Source: Bacteroidota bacterium (GTDB lineage: Bacteria; Bacteroidota; Bacteroidia; Chitinophagales; Chitinophagaceae). From it: DNA of 10,060 nucleotides. The translations under genes and the position numbers were made by a program. The notes beneath the pieces are model-generated. The model saw nothing but the letters and a program-made list of their open reading frames with translations, ran no database searches and was not told the origin of the DNA. Shown here piece by piece: positions 1 through 6,068 of the stretch. The DNA is taken from assembly GCA_023427575.1 (NCBI GenBank), contig JAEZAY010000382.1, positions 1 through 10,060 on the forward strand, given 5' to 3'. Numbering within the stretch: position 1 is the stretch's first letter; each line of letters opens with the position of its first letter.

Positions 1-607
1 TCAGGTTCAGCAAACGCAGGTTACCGCCGATAAAAACAAAATCCACGATCTTTTGTACATAGATGGCTGTGGACAAGCCCAGTAAAGTGTATATAAACGC
101 CCCGACCAGCGCTTCCAACATTACTGCCCGGTGCGGACGTATGAGTTCATAGAAGCGGGTATATATGGAAAGACTTGCTGTTTCAGCATGAATTCGATCT
201 GTTGGAAAAAGAATTACCAGAACCTGGGTCCAGATTCTACCAAATTCTTCCGGTTTCAAACGATGCATTTTACCATCAGCCGGATCCATTAAAACAAAAT
301 GCCGGGGGGTGACTTTATACAATACCATGTAATGGTGAAGCTTCTGCCCGGTAATCACGTGCACAATAGCAGGCAGAGGTACCTGGGATAGCGATTCCAG
401 TGGCCCTTTCAAAGCTCTGGCCTCCAACCCGATTTTTTCTGCTGCCTGAACCAGTCCCAGTAGATTTGTACCCATCTTGTCGGTACCCGCGTATTGACGA
501 ATCCGGGCAAGAGGTATTTTCTGCCGGTAATGAGCTGCTACTGATGCAAGGCAGGCGGCGCCACAATCGGTGGCATCGTGTTGCTGGATGCGGATCTGGT
601 TTTTCAA
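1..607 (-). CDS. C39 peptidase-containing ABC exporter, N-terminal part (runs off left edge)
   Basis: This is the first 202 codons of a bacteriocin-type ABC exporter (PCAT family). The N-terminal C39 domain cuts double-glycine leaders and the membrane/ATPase part exports the core peptide. Visible C39 residues are Q9 (oxyanion hole), D14-C15-G16 with catalytic C15, H92 in the HHYMVLY motif and D108 in the MDPADG motif, so the peptidase looks intact. Residues from about 145 onward begin the transmembrane domain, with a first hydrophobic helix near 158-172. The rest, including the ATPase, lies outside the window. No ATG is available in this frame before mid-domain. A TTG at 607 gives the usual short N-terminus (M)KNQIRIQQHDATDCG, 13 bp after the HlyD gene stop. 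It is last in the visible peptide-export operon. The exporter call is firm from the C39 signature; the exact start is inferred. Confidence 0.9.
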   Translation of the reverse strand, partial: MKNQIRIQQHDATDCGAACLASVAAHYRQKIPLARIRQYAGTDKMGTNLLGLVQAAEKIGLEARALKGPLESLSQVPLPAIVHVITGQKLHHYMVLYKVTPRHFVLMDPADGKMHRLKPEEFGRIWTQVLVILFPTDRIHAETASLSIYTRFYELIRPHRAVMLEALVGAFIYTLLGLSTAIYVQKIVDFVFIGGNLRLLNL

Positions 608-620
608 GGAATGTTTTTTA

Positions 621-1778
621 CTAAAGCGGACTATGAGGATTAAGCCAATCGTCCAGTTGATCGTATAAGAGTTGCCATAAAGAACGTTTGGCGACAATGA
701 ACCGGGTAGATAAGCTCATTCCCTTTGTAAGATTGCCGGTGAAACCATTCGGCAATTCCAGGGAGCTGCGGTCGAATGAACACCGAACCTTAATGAAAGG
801 CTGGTTATCGATCAATGTGTAATCGGGATCGATCGAAATTACCTTGCCGGTGAGAACCCCGAAAATATTATAATTAAAAGCATCGATCTGGAAAATGCAG
901 GGCTGACCCCGACGGATCATTCCCAGTTCACGGGGATTTATATAATTTTCAGCCACCAGTTCATCATCGGGAGAGATTACACAAACGGATTCACCAGCTG
1001 CAAGCGTAATCCCCGGATACCGGTGATTGATAAATTGCACGGCTCCTGCTACCGGGGCGCGAATTTTATATTTTTCAAGTTCATGATCGAGCTGGCGGAT
1101 TTCGTTTTCCTTTTCCCTGATCTCAACGCCTGCCTGCTGCAGCATTTGTTGCCATTGCGATCGATAATTGAATTTTAAAGACTGAAGAGAAGCAAGGAGC
1201 TGATCATTGGCATTTTTGACTTCAAAATGTTCTTTCGCCGCAATGATCTTTTCCTTATACAGCTTTTCACTGATCTCCAGTTCGTACTCTGATTTTCGAA
1301 TTTGATTTTTAATTTCCAGCAGTCTGGATAAAAAAACATCCAGTTCCTGCTTTGAAAGCGGAGAATTTAATTTTATGTGATTGGAAGATTCCAAAATCCT
1401 GCCACCAATCATTGCCTGTAAATCGCGCGAATGGGTCCAAAGTCTTTCCAGTTCAAACTGAACCAGTTTTTTCCTGGAAACGATGGCCTCATCATTCAAT
1501 TTGAGAATGAGTTCATTTTTGAGAATAGACTGGCCTTCTTTAACCAGAACCTGGCTGATTTGCCCGCTAATTGCTGTTTTTAATTCCGTTCGTTCTGATC
1601 CCGGGCGGATCGTTCCCGACGAGGTTACGGTTATATCCATTTGGATAAAAGGCAGGGAACAGATCGTTCCGATGACAAGTGTCATTAGAAAAAGGTAAAC
1701 GAAATGATAACGTCCCGAAAGGGCATGAAGGTGCCCGATGCTGGTTTCGCCAGCAGGATCACTGGTAGAGTTTGGCAT
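621..1778 (-). CDS. HlyD-family periplasmic adaptor of a peptide exporter
   Basis: This 385-aa membrane-fusion (adaptor) protein would link the inner-membrane C39 ABC exporter to an outer-membrane channel. It has one N-terminal transmembrane helix (about residues 26-46, YHFVYLFLMTLVIGTICSLP). A first lipoyl-like half-motif follows (about 68-95, ISGQISQVLVKEGQ). Next is a long charged helical hairpin (about 100-235, rich in E, K, Q and L) and then the second lipoyl half (about 238-268, YKIRAPVAGAVQF). The C-terminal part is beta-rich. Length and order fit bacteriocin-secretion HlyD proteins of Bacteroidota. Its start is 1 bp after the CPBP gene stop and its stop is 13 bp before the exporter TTG, so co-expression is very likely. 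No outer-membrane TolC-type partner is visible here. Confidence 0.93.
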   Translation of the reverse strand: MPNSTSDPAGETSIGHLHALSGRYHFVYLFLMTLVIGTICSLPFIQMDITVTSSGTIRPGSERTELKTAISGQISQVLVKEGQSILKNELILKLNDEAIVSRKKLVQFELERLWTHSRDLQAMIGGRILESSNHIKLNSPLSKQELDVFLSRLLEIKNQIRKSEYELEISEKLYKEKIIAAKEHFEVKNANDQLLASLQSLKFNYRSQWQQMLQQAGVEIREKENEIRQLDHELEKYKIRAPVAGAVQFINHRYPGITLAAGESVCVISPDDELVAENYINPRELGMIRRGQPCIFQIDAFNYNIFGVLTGKVISIDPDYTLIDNQPFIKVRCSFDRSSLELPNGFTGNLTKGMSLSTRFIVAKRSLWQLLYDQLDDWLNPHSPL

Positions 1779-1779
1779 G

Positions 1780-2250
1780 TCATAGATGATTGGAAAATAC
1801 TACACAGGCATTGTATAACATATGAATCGCGGCGACGATGTAAAAGGCAATGCCCGTTCGAAGTTTGGCGTAATAGGCAAACCCATATATCAGGCCGGAG
1901 AAAAATGAATACAGCTGATAGTATTCGTTGTAATGATGCAAAATTCCGAAAAGTACCGAACTGAGAATAACGATGGCAAAAGGGGAAATGGTTTTCTGCA
2001 GGTATTTAAAAGGCAGGTACAGGATCAGGTAGGTTTCCAGCGCTGGAGCCGCCAGCACCGCAATAAAAATTTCTTCTGCCAGACTGCTAAATTCAAATTG
2101 GTTCTGATCAAGTCCATCGCCAAAATATTTGCCAAGGAAATAGATCATCAGATAGGAATAGATCAGTTTGATCAAAAATACCAAACCGATAAAAGGCAGG
2201 GTGGGCATTGAGCCGATTCTGTCCAGTCTATTCCGGAGATTTATTTCCAT
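1780..2250 (-). CDS. CPBP (Abi/CAAX-like) intramembrane metalloprotease homologue, candidate immunity protein
   Basis: This 156-aa multi-pass membrane protein resembles the CPBP/Abi family (PF02517), whose members include Rce1-like proteases and bacteriocin self-immunity proteins. Motif 1 is degenerate: APALETYLILY has E72 but T73 in place of the second Glu, and no Arg. Motif 2 is FGILHH (F101, H105). Motif 3 is HMLYN (H143, N147). Thus E72, H105, H143 and N147, equivalent to the Rce1 catalytic set, are present. Hydrophobic segments lie near residues 20-40, 61-80, 90-105, 112-128 and 134-152. The ATG at 2250 overlaps the end of the upstream 91-aa gene by 23 bp, suggesting translational coupling. 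Immunity or leader/peptide processing is an inference from location beside two double-glycine peptides and an exporter. The family call is good; activity is uncertain. Confidence 0.82.
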   Translation of the reverse strand: MEINLRNRLDRIGSMPTLPFIGLVFLIKLIYSYLMIYFLGKYFGDGLDQNQFEFSSLAEEIFIAVLAAPALETYLILYLPFKYLQKTISPFAIVILSSVLFGILHHYNEYYQLYSFFSGLIYGFAYYAKLRTGIAFYIVAAIHMLYNACVVFSNHL

Positions 2251-2503
2251 CAGGCAATTCTTCGATCGTGAATATTATGGTACAGGCAATAAAGAGCAGT
2301 ATATGTTTCAATGGAATGGTCATTCCCTGCAGATCGGTGATCCTGATCCCATAATAAAAATACTCAATACCTGCGATGCCCGCATAGATCCCCGCGATCC
2401 ATAAACTACGTTTAAAAGCCTTGTGTAGGGATCCCCTTTCAGTTCCGCAAAAAAGTATTCGTAAAAGGATTATCAGAAACAAGGTGATGGTCAGGTAATT
2501 CAT
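2228..2503 (-). CDS. small multi-pass membrane protein, candidate immunity or accessory factor
   Basis: This 91-aa protein is not recognised as a member of any named family. It has about three hydrophobic segments: residues 3-19 (YLTITLFLIILLRILF), about 34-52 (LWIAGIYAGIAGIEYFYYG) and about 64-80 (PLKHILLFIACTIIFTI). Short basic stretches (around HKAFKR) lie between them. The C-terminal tail is acidic and polar, so the protein is probably in the cytoplasmic membrane. It starts 10 bp past the U-tract of the terminator that follows the second precursor peptide, and its last 23 bp overlap the CPBP gene. Size, membrane character and position between the precursors and the exporter are typical of bacteriocin immunity genes, but nothing in the sequence itself proves that role. 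Reading-frame overlap and operon spacing support that it is a real gene. Confidence 0.75.
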   Translation of the reverse strand: MNYLTITLFLIILLRILFCGTERGSLHKAFKRSLWIAGIYAGIAGIEYFYYGIRITDLQGMTIPLKHILLFIACTIIFTIEELPDGNKSPE

Positions 2504-2512
2504 CGGTGCATT

Positions 2513-2538
2513 TAAAAATGGGGGCTTCTGAAGCCCCC
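2513..2538 (-). terminator. intrinsic terminator/attenuator between precursor peptides and export genes
   Basis: Perfect inverted repeat, with arms at 2520-2528 and 2530-2538 (gggggcttc / gaagccccc). It folds as an 8-bp GC-rich stem with a 3-nt loop. Read on the minus strand, it is followed at once by ATTTTTA (2519-2513). It begins 8 bp after the stop of the 59-aa precursor and ends just before the 91-aa gene. The U-tract is on the minus side only, so it acts on leftward transcripts. Partial read-through would yield more precursor than exporter mRNA. Confidence 0.85.
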
Positions 2539-2546
2539 GGTAAAGA

Positions 2547-2726
2547 TCATTTTTTTAGGTTCGGCGGTAAGGAAGCCTGGTATTCGGCCGCAGCTTTTGT
2601 GAATTCCCGTAAACAGCGCAAGGTTGCTCCCGCTACATAAAAAATATCGTAGATTAAATTTCCGCCTCCGTTGGTTTGGATCATATCCTGTGTTGACAGT
2701 GATTGAAATCCGTTGATTTTTTGCAT
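2547..2726 (-). CDS. double-glycine leader precursor peptide B (59 aa)
   Basis: A 59-aa secreted-peptide precursor, probably matured by the neighbouring C39 exporter. The leader contains GFQSLSTQDMIQTNGG. Counting back from the processing site, F7 is at -15, L10 at -12, D14 at -8, M15 at -7 and G20-G21 at -2/-1, the classic C39 recognition register. A third Gly (G22) leaves cleavage after G21 or G22 open; register favours G21, giving a 38-aa core. The core begins hydrophobic (NLIYDIFYVAGATL), continues as a basic amphipathic stretch (RCLREFTKAAAEYQ) and ends SLPPNLKK, with net charge about +2. A single Cys (C38) excludes an internal disulfide. The ATG lies 15 bp after the stop of precursor A and a strong terminator follows. 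The leader matches precursor A position by position. The product class (bacteriocin or signal) is inferred. Confidence 0.88.
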   Translation of the reverse strand: MQKINGFQSLSTQDMIQTNGGGNLIYDIFYVAGATLRCLREFTKAAAEYQASLPPNLKK

Positions 2727-2741
2727 AAGATATTTTTTGAA

Positions 2742-2942
2742 TTATTTTAAATTCCATCCGTCTTTTAGCCCATTTTTGATATCGTCCCAATTTTCATTAA
2801 CCAGGCTTATCAGGCCAATGGGGCTCAAAACTTTCATCCATCTGGGAATTTTCAACTCCGTTTCGCCTCCATTGTAAAGAAGCATTTCCTCGGGGCGAAG
2901 GCAGGAAAAGCCCTGCAGTTCCCCGGTAACAGTTAGTGTCAT
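2742..2942 (-). CDS. double-glycine leader precursor peptide A (66 aa)
   Basis: A 66-aa precursor with a 26-aa leader ending GFSCLRPEEMLLYNGG. Relative to cleavage after G26, F12 is at -15, L15 at -12, E19 at -8, M20 at -7 and Y23 at -4, exactly the register of precursor B and of known C39 substrates. The 40-aa core has a basic start (ELKIPRWMK), a hydrophobic middle (VLSPIGLISLV) and an amphipathic Trp-containing end (NWDDIKNGLKDGWNLK). It is about neutral overall and has no Cys. A GxxxG motif (G58-G62) is present, as in helix-helix contacts of two-peptide bacteriocins. This is the first clear gene of the leftward operon. The ATG at 2942 follows an A/T-rich leader with no Shine-Dalgarno site, usual for Bacteroidota. 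Whether A and B act as a pair is inferred from tandem layout and shared leader. Confidence 0.88.
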   Translation of the reverse strand: MTLTVTGELQGFSCLRPEEMLLYNGGETELKIPRWMKVLSPIGLISLVNENWDDIKNGLKDGWNLK

Positions 2943-3147
2943 TTTTTAAAAATTAATACATATGGCTCCTCTATTGCATTTTGCAGGGCGTACAGCATTT
3001 TCCCCTTCCTTTGCGCATCGGAATATCTTCCCTAAACTCTTCTTTACATTTACCAGGTGGGGCTAACAGCTTATTGATGGAATAAATTTACTTTGCATCC
3101 GGATGGAATCAAAAGTGTAAAAACATAAACCCCGCCGTTTTTTTCCC
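2943..3147. promoter_or_regulatory. divergent intergenic region between the peptide operon and the metallopeptidase gene
   Basis: This 205-bp spacer must carry the start signals for both the leftward peptide operon and the rightward 938-aa gene. On the plus strand, ttactttg at 3088-3095 is a 7/8 match to the Bacteroidota -7 element TAnnTTTG, 52 bp before the ATG at 3148. No well-spaced TTG -33 element was found. No convincing -7 element was found for the leftward direction; a TATGTTTT at 3127-3120 is a weak candidate. The stretch before the ATG at 2942 is very A/T rich. Promoter positions here are low confidence. Confidence 0.35.
2971..3018 (-). CDS. possible Cys-rich microprotein (15 codons from ATG, open frame to 3087)
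   Basis: From the ATG at 3018 the reading is MRKGRGKCCTPCKMQ. The same frame is open back to 3087 and adds residues such as APPGKCKEEFREDIP, giving four Cys in about 22 residues and a strongly basic end. There is no standard ATG, GTG or TTG for the longer form, so it would need ATT, or be the remnant of a longer gene. It ends 28 bp before precursor A on the same strand. It could be a leader peptide, a remnant or chance. Composition is the only evidence, so confidence is low. Confidence 0.2.
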   Translation of the reverse strand: MRKGRGKCCTPCKMQ

Positions 3148-5964
3148 ATGGTTTTCCGGAACATTTTCACTATTTTATGCCTGTCGGTTCTGTATGTTCT
3201 GCCGGTAACTGCCCAGCAGTTTGGAGGCAACCCGGGATGGGTTCAATGGTTTCAAATAAAAACCGATACCCTTCGGATTATTTATCCGCAAAGGTTGTAT
3301 AAGCCGGCAGCGGAAATCGCGGCCCTGATCCATCAGATACCGGCGCAGAAAAATTTGGGCGTTGGCAATATGATCTATCCCATTGATATCGTTCTGCAAA
3401 ATCAAACTCTTGTATCGAATGGATATGTTGGCATGGGGCCTTTTCGCAGCGAGTTTCAGTTAACGCCTTTGCAAAACAGTTTTCGTTTGGGTAGTATTCC
3501 CTGGCATCTCACCCTGGGCTTACACGAATACCGGCATGTTCAGCAATACAATAATTTCAGAAAAGGGATCGCGGGTATCGCTTATTCAGTTTTGGGGGAA
3601 GAAGCCGGCGCCCTGTTAAACAATATGGCGATTCCGAACTGGTTTTGGGAAGGCGATGCCGTTTTTCAGGAAACCAGTTTATCGGCACAGGGCAGAGGAA
3701 GAATTCCTTTTTTTTACAATGATTACAAGGCTTTATGGGCAGCAGGGAAAGAATATTCCTGGATGAAGTGGCGGAATGGTTCCTTACGCGACCGGGTTCC
3801 ATCTCATTATGCAATGGGCCATTTGCTGGTTAGTTATGGAAGGAAAAAGTTTGGTCCTTCGATCTGGGAATCCATCACAGACGACGCCGTTCGGTTTAAA
3901 GGCTTTTTCTACCCGTTTCAAAAATCTTTCAAACGCCATACGGGTATCCCTTACCGGCGTTTCCGCGAAGAAGCCATGGCTTTCACCAAAGATTCGCTGC
4001 TGGCAGCAACTGATAAAGACCCGGTTTCTAATGCAGGTATAAAATCGGATCATATCCTTTACGATGCCTCCTTTCCTCAATGGATAAACGAAAATGAGAT
4101 TGTTTATATTAAAGAGGGGCCTGAACGGGTGCCGGCGCTGGTATCAAAAGACCTGCGAAACGGCAAGGAAAAATTGATCCGTACCCGGGATATTTCGCTG
4201 GATCAGCATTTTTCCTATCGCAATGGAATGATCGTTTATGCCTCCTATGAAAAAGATCTGCGATGGGGCTGGAGAGACTATGGCATTATCCGGAAGTTAA
4301 ACCTGAGTACCGGTAAGGAAGAACGACTGACCCGTAAAACACGTTATTTCTCTCCGGATATTAACCAGAACGGAGACCGGATCATTGCGGTAGCCATCAA
4401 TGAAGACGGGTCTTCTGCATTGCACCTGCTCGATGCCGGTACGGGAGATCTGATCCGGGTATTTGAAAATAAGGAGAGCTATTTTCATACCTATCCAAAG
4501 TTTCTCAACAATGATAAGATAGTGTCGGCGGTAAGGGATGAAGCGGGCAGGATGGCAATCATTCAGGTGGCAATTGAAACCGGTTCAGTCAATATTCCAT
4601 TGCCCTTTGAAAACAGGATTTTGGGATTCTTAAATACAAGCGGCGACACCATTCTGTATTCAGCGGAAGCGAAAAAACACGATGGCATTTCCATGCTGGT
4701 AAATGGAAAAAATTACCAGGTTCAATCTTCGAGATTTACCCGGATCACCGGAAATTATCAACCTTCTATTTACAAAGGCAATCTTGTATGGGTCATGCCG
4801 ACTGCTACCGGAAATCTTCTGGCCTTGGCAAGAGGCAATGAACTTCAATATCTTCCAGATGAAACAGAGCCTGCTGCAAATGCATCGTTCCAATCTGAAC
4901 CCGGTTCTGAATTTTCAGCTAATCTCCTGAAAAACCTGCCCCAAAAAGCGTATACCGGTAAGCCTTACCCGAAAAGTTTCCGGCTTTTTAATTTTCACAG
5001 TCTCAGACCCTATATCAGCGACCCCGAATATTCGCTGACCATTGCGAGTGAAAATGTTCTGAATACGCTGCGGTCGGAGTTATTCCTTACCTGGAACCGG
5101 AATGAAAATTCCAAGCAGGTAGGATTTACATCTATCTATAGCGGCTTGTTTCCCTGGATTCAGGCGGGCATTGATTTTACTGTCGATCGAAATGCCCTCA
5201 GCAATAACCGGCGGATCTACTGGAACGAAGTTCAGCCCCGGGTTGGAATTAGCCTTCCACTGAACTTTTCTGCGGGCCGCTACTTCCGGGTACTCAGGGC
5301 CGGCTCAGATTTCGTTTATAATAAAAGAACTTATCAGGGAAACTTTAAAGACAGTTTTGATGCCCGTGGATTTAGTTATCTGAACAGCTACCTCAGTTAT
5401 ACCGCACAAGTGCAAAAGGCGGCCAAACAAATCTATCCGCGTTTTGCCCAAAGCCTGAATCTCTCTTACCGGAAGGCCATAACGCGTTACGATAATAATC
5501 AGTTCCTGGCTTCTTCGTACCTGTATTTTCCGGGTCTGCATTCAACACATAGTCTAGTTCTGCAGGGAGCATTCCAACAGCGGGATTCAACCAGGCTTTT
5601 GTTTGGTAATAACTTTCCGTATTCAAGAGGATATACGGCTGCGAATTTCCGCCGGATGGTCCGCACTGGCATCAACTATCATTTTCCTTTCTGGTATCCG
5701 GATCGGGGTTTCGGTAATATTATTTATTTTCTGCGGATCAGATCCAATGCTTTTTTTGATCACACAAAAGTGTTCAGTGAAAACCTGAATCAAAGCCGTG
5801 AATTCCGTTCCACCGGAATGGAGATTTATTTTGATACCAAATGGTGGAACCAGCAAAGTATAAGTTTTGGATTCCGGTACAGCCGATTGCTGGATGCCGA
5901 TGTATTGAATCGAAGTTCCAATCAATGGGAACTAATCCTGCCGGTCAACCTGTTTTCCAATTAG
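3148..5964 (+). CDS. secreted HExxH (peptidase MA-like) + PD40 propeller + outer-membrane barrel protein
   Basis: A 938-aa exported protein. A signal peptide spans residues 1-22 (hydrophobic core FTILCLSVLYVLPV, cleavage after VTA). Residues about 30-290 form a gluzincin-type metallopeptidase domain. The HEYRH motif supplies zinc ligands H126 and H130 and catalytic E127, and IPNWFWEGDA supplies the probable third ligand E168, the PxWxxEGxA pattern of the peptidase MA-like group. Residues about 300-590 hold PD40/TolB-like propeller repeats, for example YFSPDINQNGDRIIAV near 400. Residues about 625-938 alternate aromatic and polar strands and end in WELILPVNLFSN, as expected of an outer-membrane beta-barrel. 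The predicted location is the outer membrane with the peptidase in the periplasm or at the surface. It is divergent from the peptide operon and convergent with valS, so probably monocistronic. The substrate is unknown. Confidence 0.88.
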   Translation: MVFRNIFTILCLSVLYVLPVTAQQFGGNPGWVQWFQIKTDTLRIIYPQRLYKPAAEIAALIHQIPAQKNLGVGNMIYPIDIVLQNQTLVSNGYVGMGPFRSEFQLTPLQNSFRLGSIPWHLTLGLHEYRHVQQYNNFRKGIAGIAYSVLGEEAGALLNNMAIPNWFWEGDAVFQETSLSAQGRGRIPFFYNDYKALWAAGKEYSWMKWRNGSLRDRVPSHYAMGHLLVSYGRKKFGPSIWESITDDAVRFKGFFYPFQKSFKRHTGIPYRRFREEAMAFTKDSLLAATDKDPVSNAGIKSDHILYDASFPQWINENEIVYIKEGPERVPALVSKDLRNGKEKLIRTRDISLDQHFSYRNGMIVYASYEKDLRWGWRDYGIIRKLNLSTGKEERLTRKTRYFSPDINQNGDRIIAVAINEDGSSALHLLDAGTGDLIRVFENKESYFHTYPKFLNNDKIVSAVRDEAGRMAIIQVAIETGSVNIPLPFENRILGFLNTSGDTILYSAEAKKHDGISMLVNGKNYQVQSSRFTRITGNYQPSIYKGNLVWVMPTATGNLLALARGNELQYLPDETEPAANASFQSEPGSEFSANLLKNLPQKAYTGKPYPKSFRLFNFHSLRPYISDPEYSLTIASENVLNTLRSELFLTWNRNENSKQVGFTSIYSGLFPWIQAGIDFTVDRNALSNNRRIYWNEVQPRVGISLPLNFSAGRYFRVLRAGSDFVYNKRTYQGNFKDSFDARGFSYLNSYLSYTAQVQKAAKQIYPRFAQSLNLSYRKAITRYDNNQFLASSYLYFPGLHSTHSLVLQGAFQQRDSTRLLFGNNFPYSRGYTAANFRRMVRTGINYHFPFWYPDRGFGNIIYFLRIRSNAFFDHTKVFSENLNQSREFRSTGMEIYFDTKWWNQQSISFGFRYSRLLDADVLNRSSNQWELILPVNLFSN

Positions 5965-6010
5965 AGAGGCAGAACCATAAAGCCTTAAAACACCGGATGG
6001 TTTAAACGAA

Positions 6011-6054
6011 ATACCGGCTGCCTTTGCATTTTATAATAGCAAATCAGCCGGTAT
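6011..6054. terminator. long hairpin between convergent genes, probable terminator
   Basis: Perfect 10-bp arms (ataccggctg at 6011-6020 and cagccggtat at 6045-6054) enclose a second stem, tttgc (6023-6027) with gcaaa (6039-6043), around an A/T loop. It lies 47 bp after the 938-aa gene stop and 15 bp after the valS stop, where convergent transcripts must end. The minus-strand copy is followed by TTCGTTT, a modest U-tract; the plus-strand copy is followed by A residues. It is therefore better as the valS terminator, with bidirectional use possible. Confidence 0.6.
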
Positions 6055-6068
6055 AAAAATCAGTTAGC

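Noticed and set aside
315..566. 83-codon minus-strand frame inside the C39 domain
   Set aside because: It is an out-of-frame reading of the exporter gene, whose own frame shows all C39 catalytic residues.
1704..2404. Plus-strand open frames of 78-92 codons opposite the CPBP and 91-aa genes
   Set aside because: They are antisense to well-supported membrane protein genes and show no recognisable domain.
2512..2790. 92-codon open frame on the minus strand across the precursor region
   Set aside because: It overlaps both precursor genes and the terminator in another frame; its composition is not protein-like, while the overlapping 59- and 66-codon frames have clear double-glycine leaders.
3088..3095. 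Full promoter for the 938-aa gene
   Set aside because: Only the -7-like half is present (7/8); the nearest TTG is 11 bp away, too close for a -33 element, so only a tentative note was kept.
5623..5925. 100-codon minus-strand frame inside the barrel region of the 938-aa gene
   Set aside because: It is antisense to a gene with continuous domain structure and has no protein-like features of its own.
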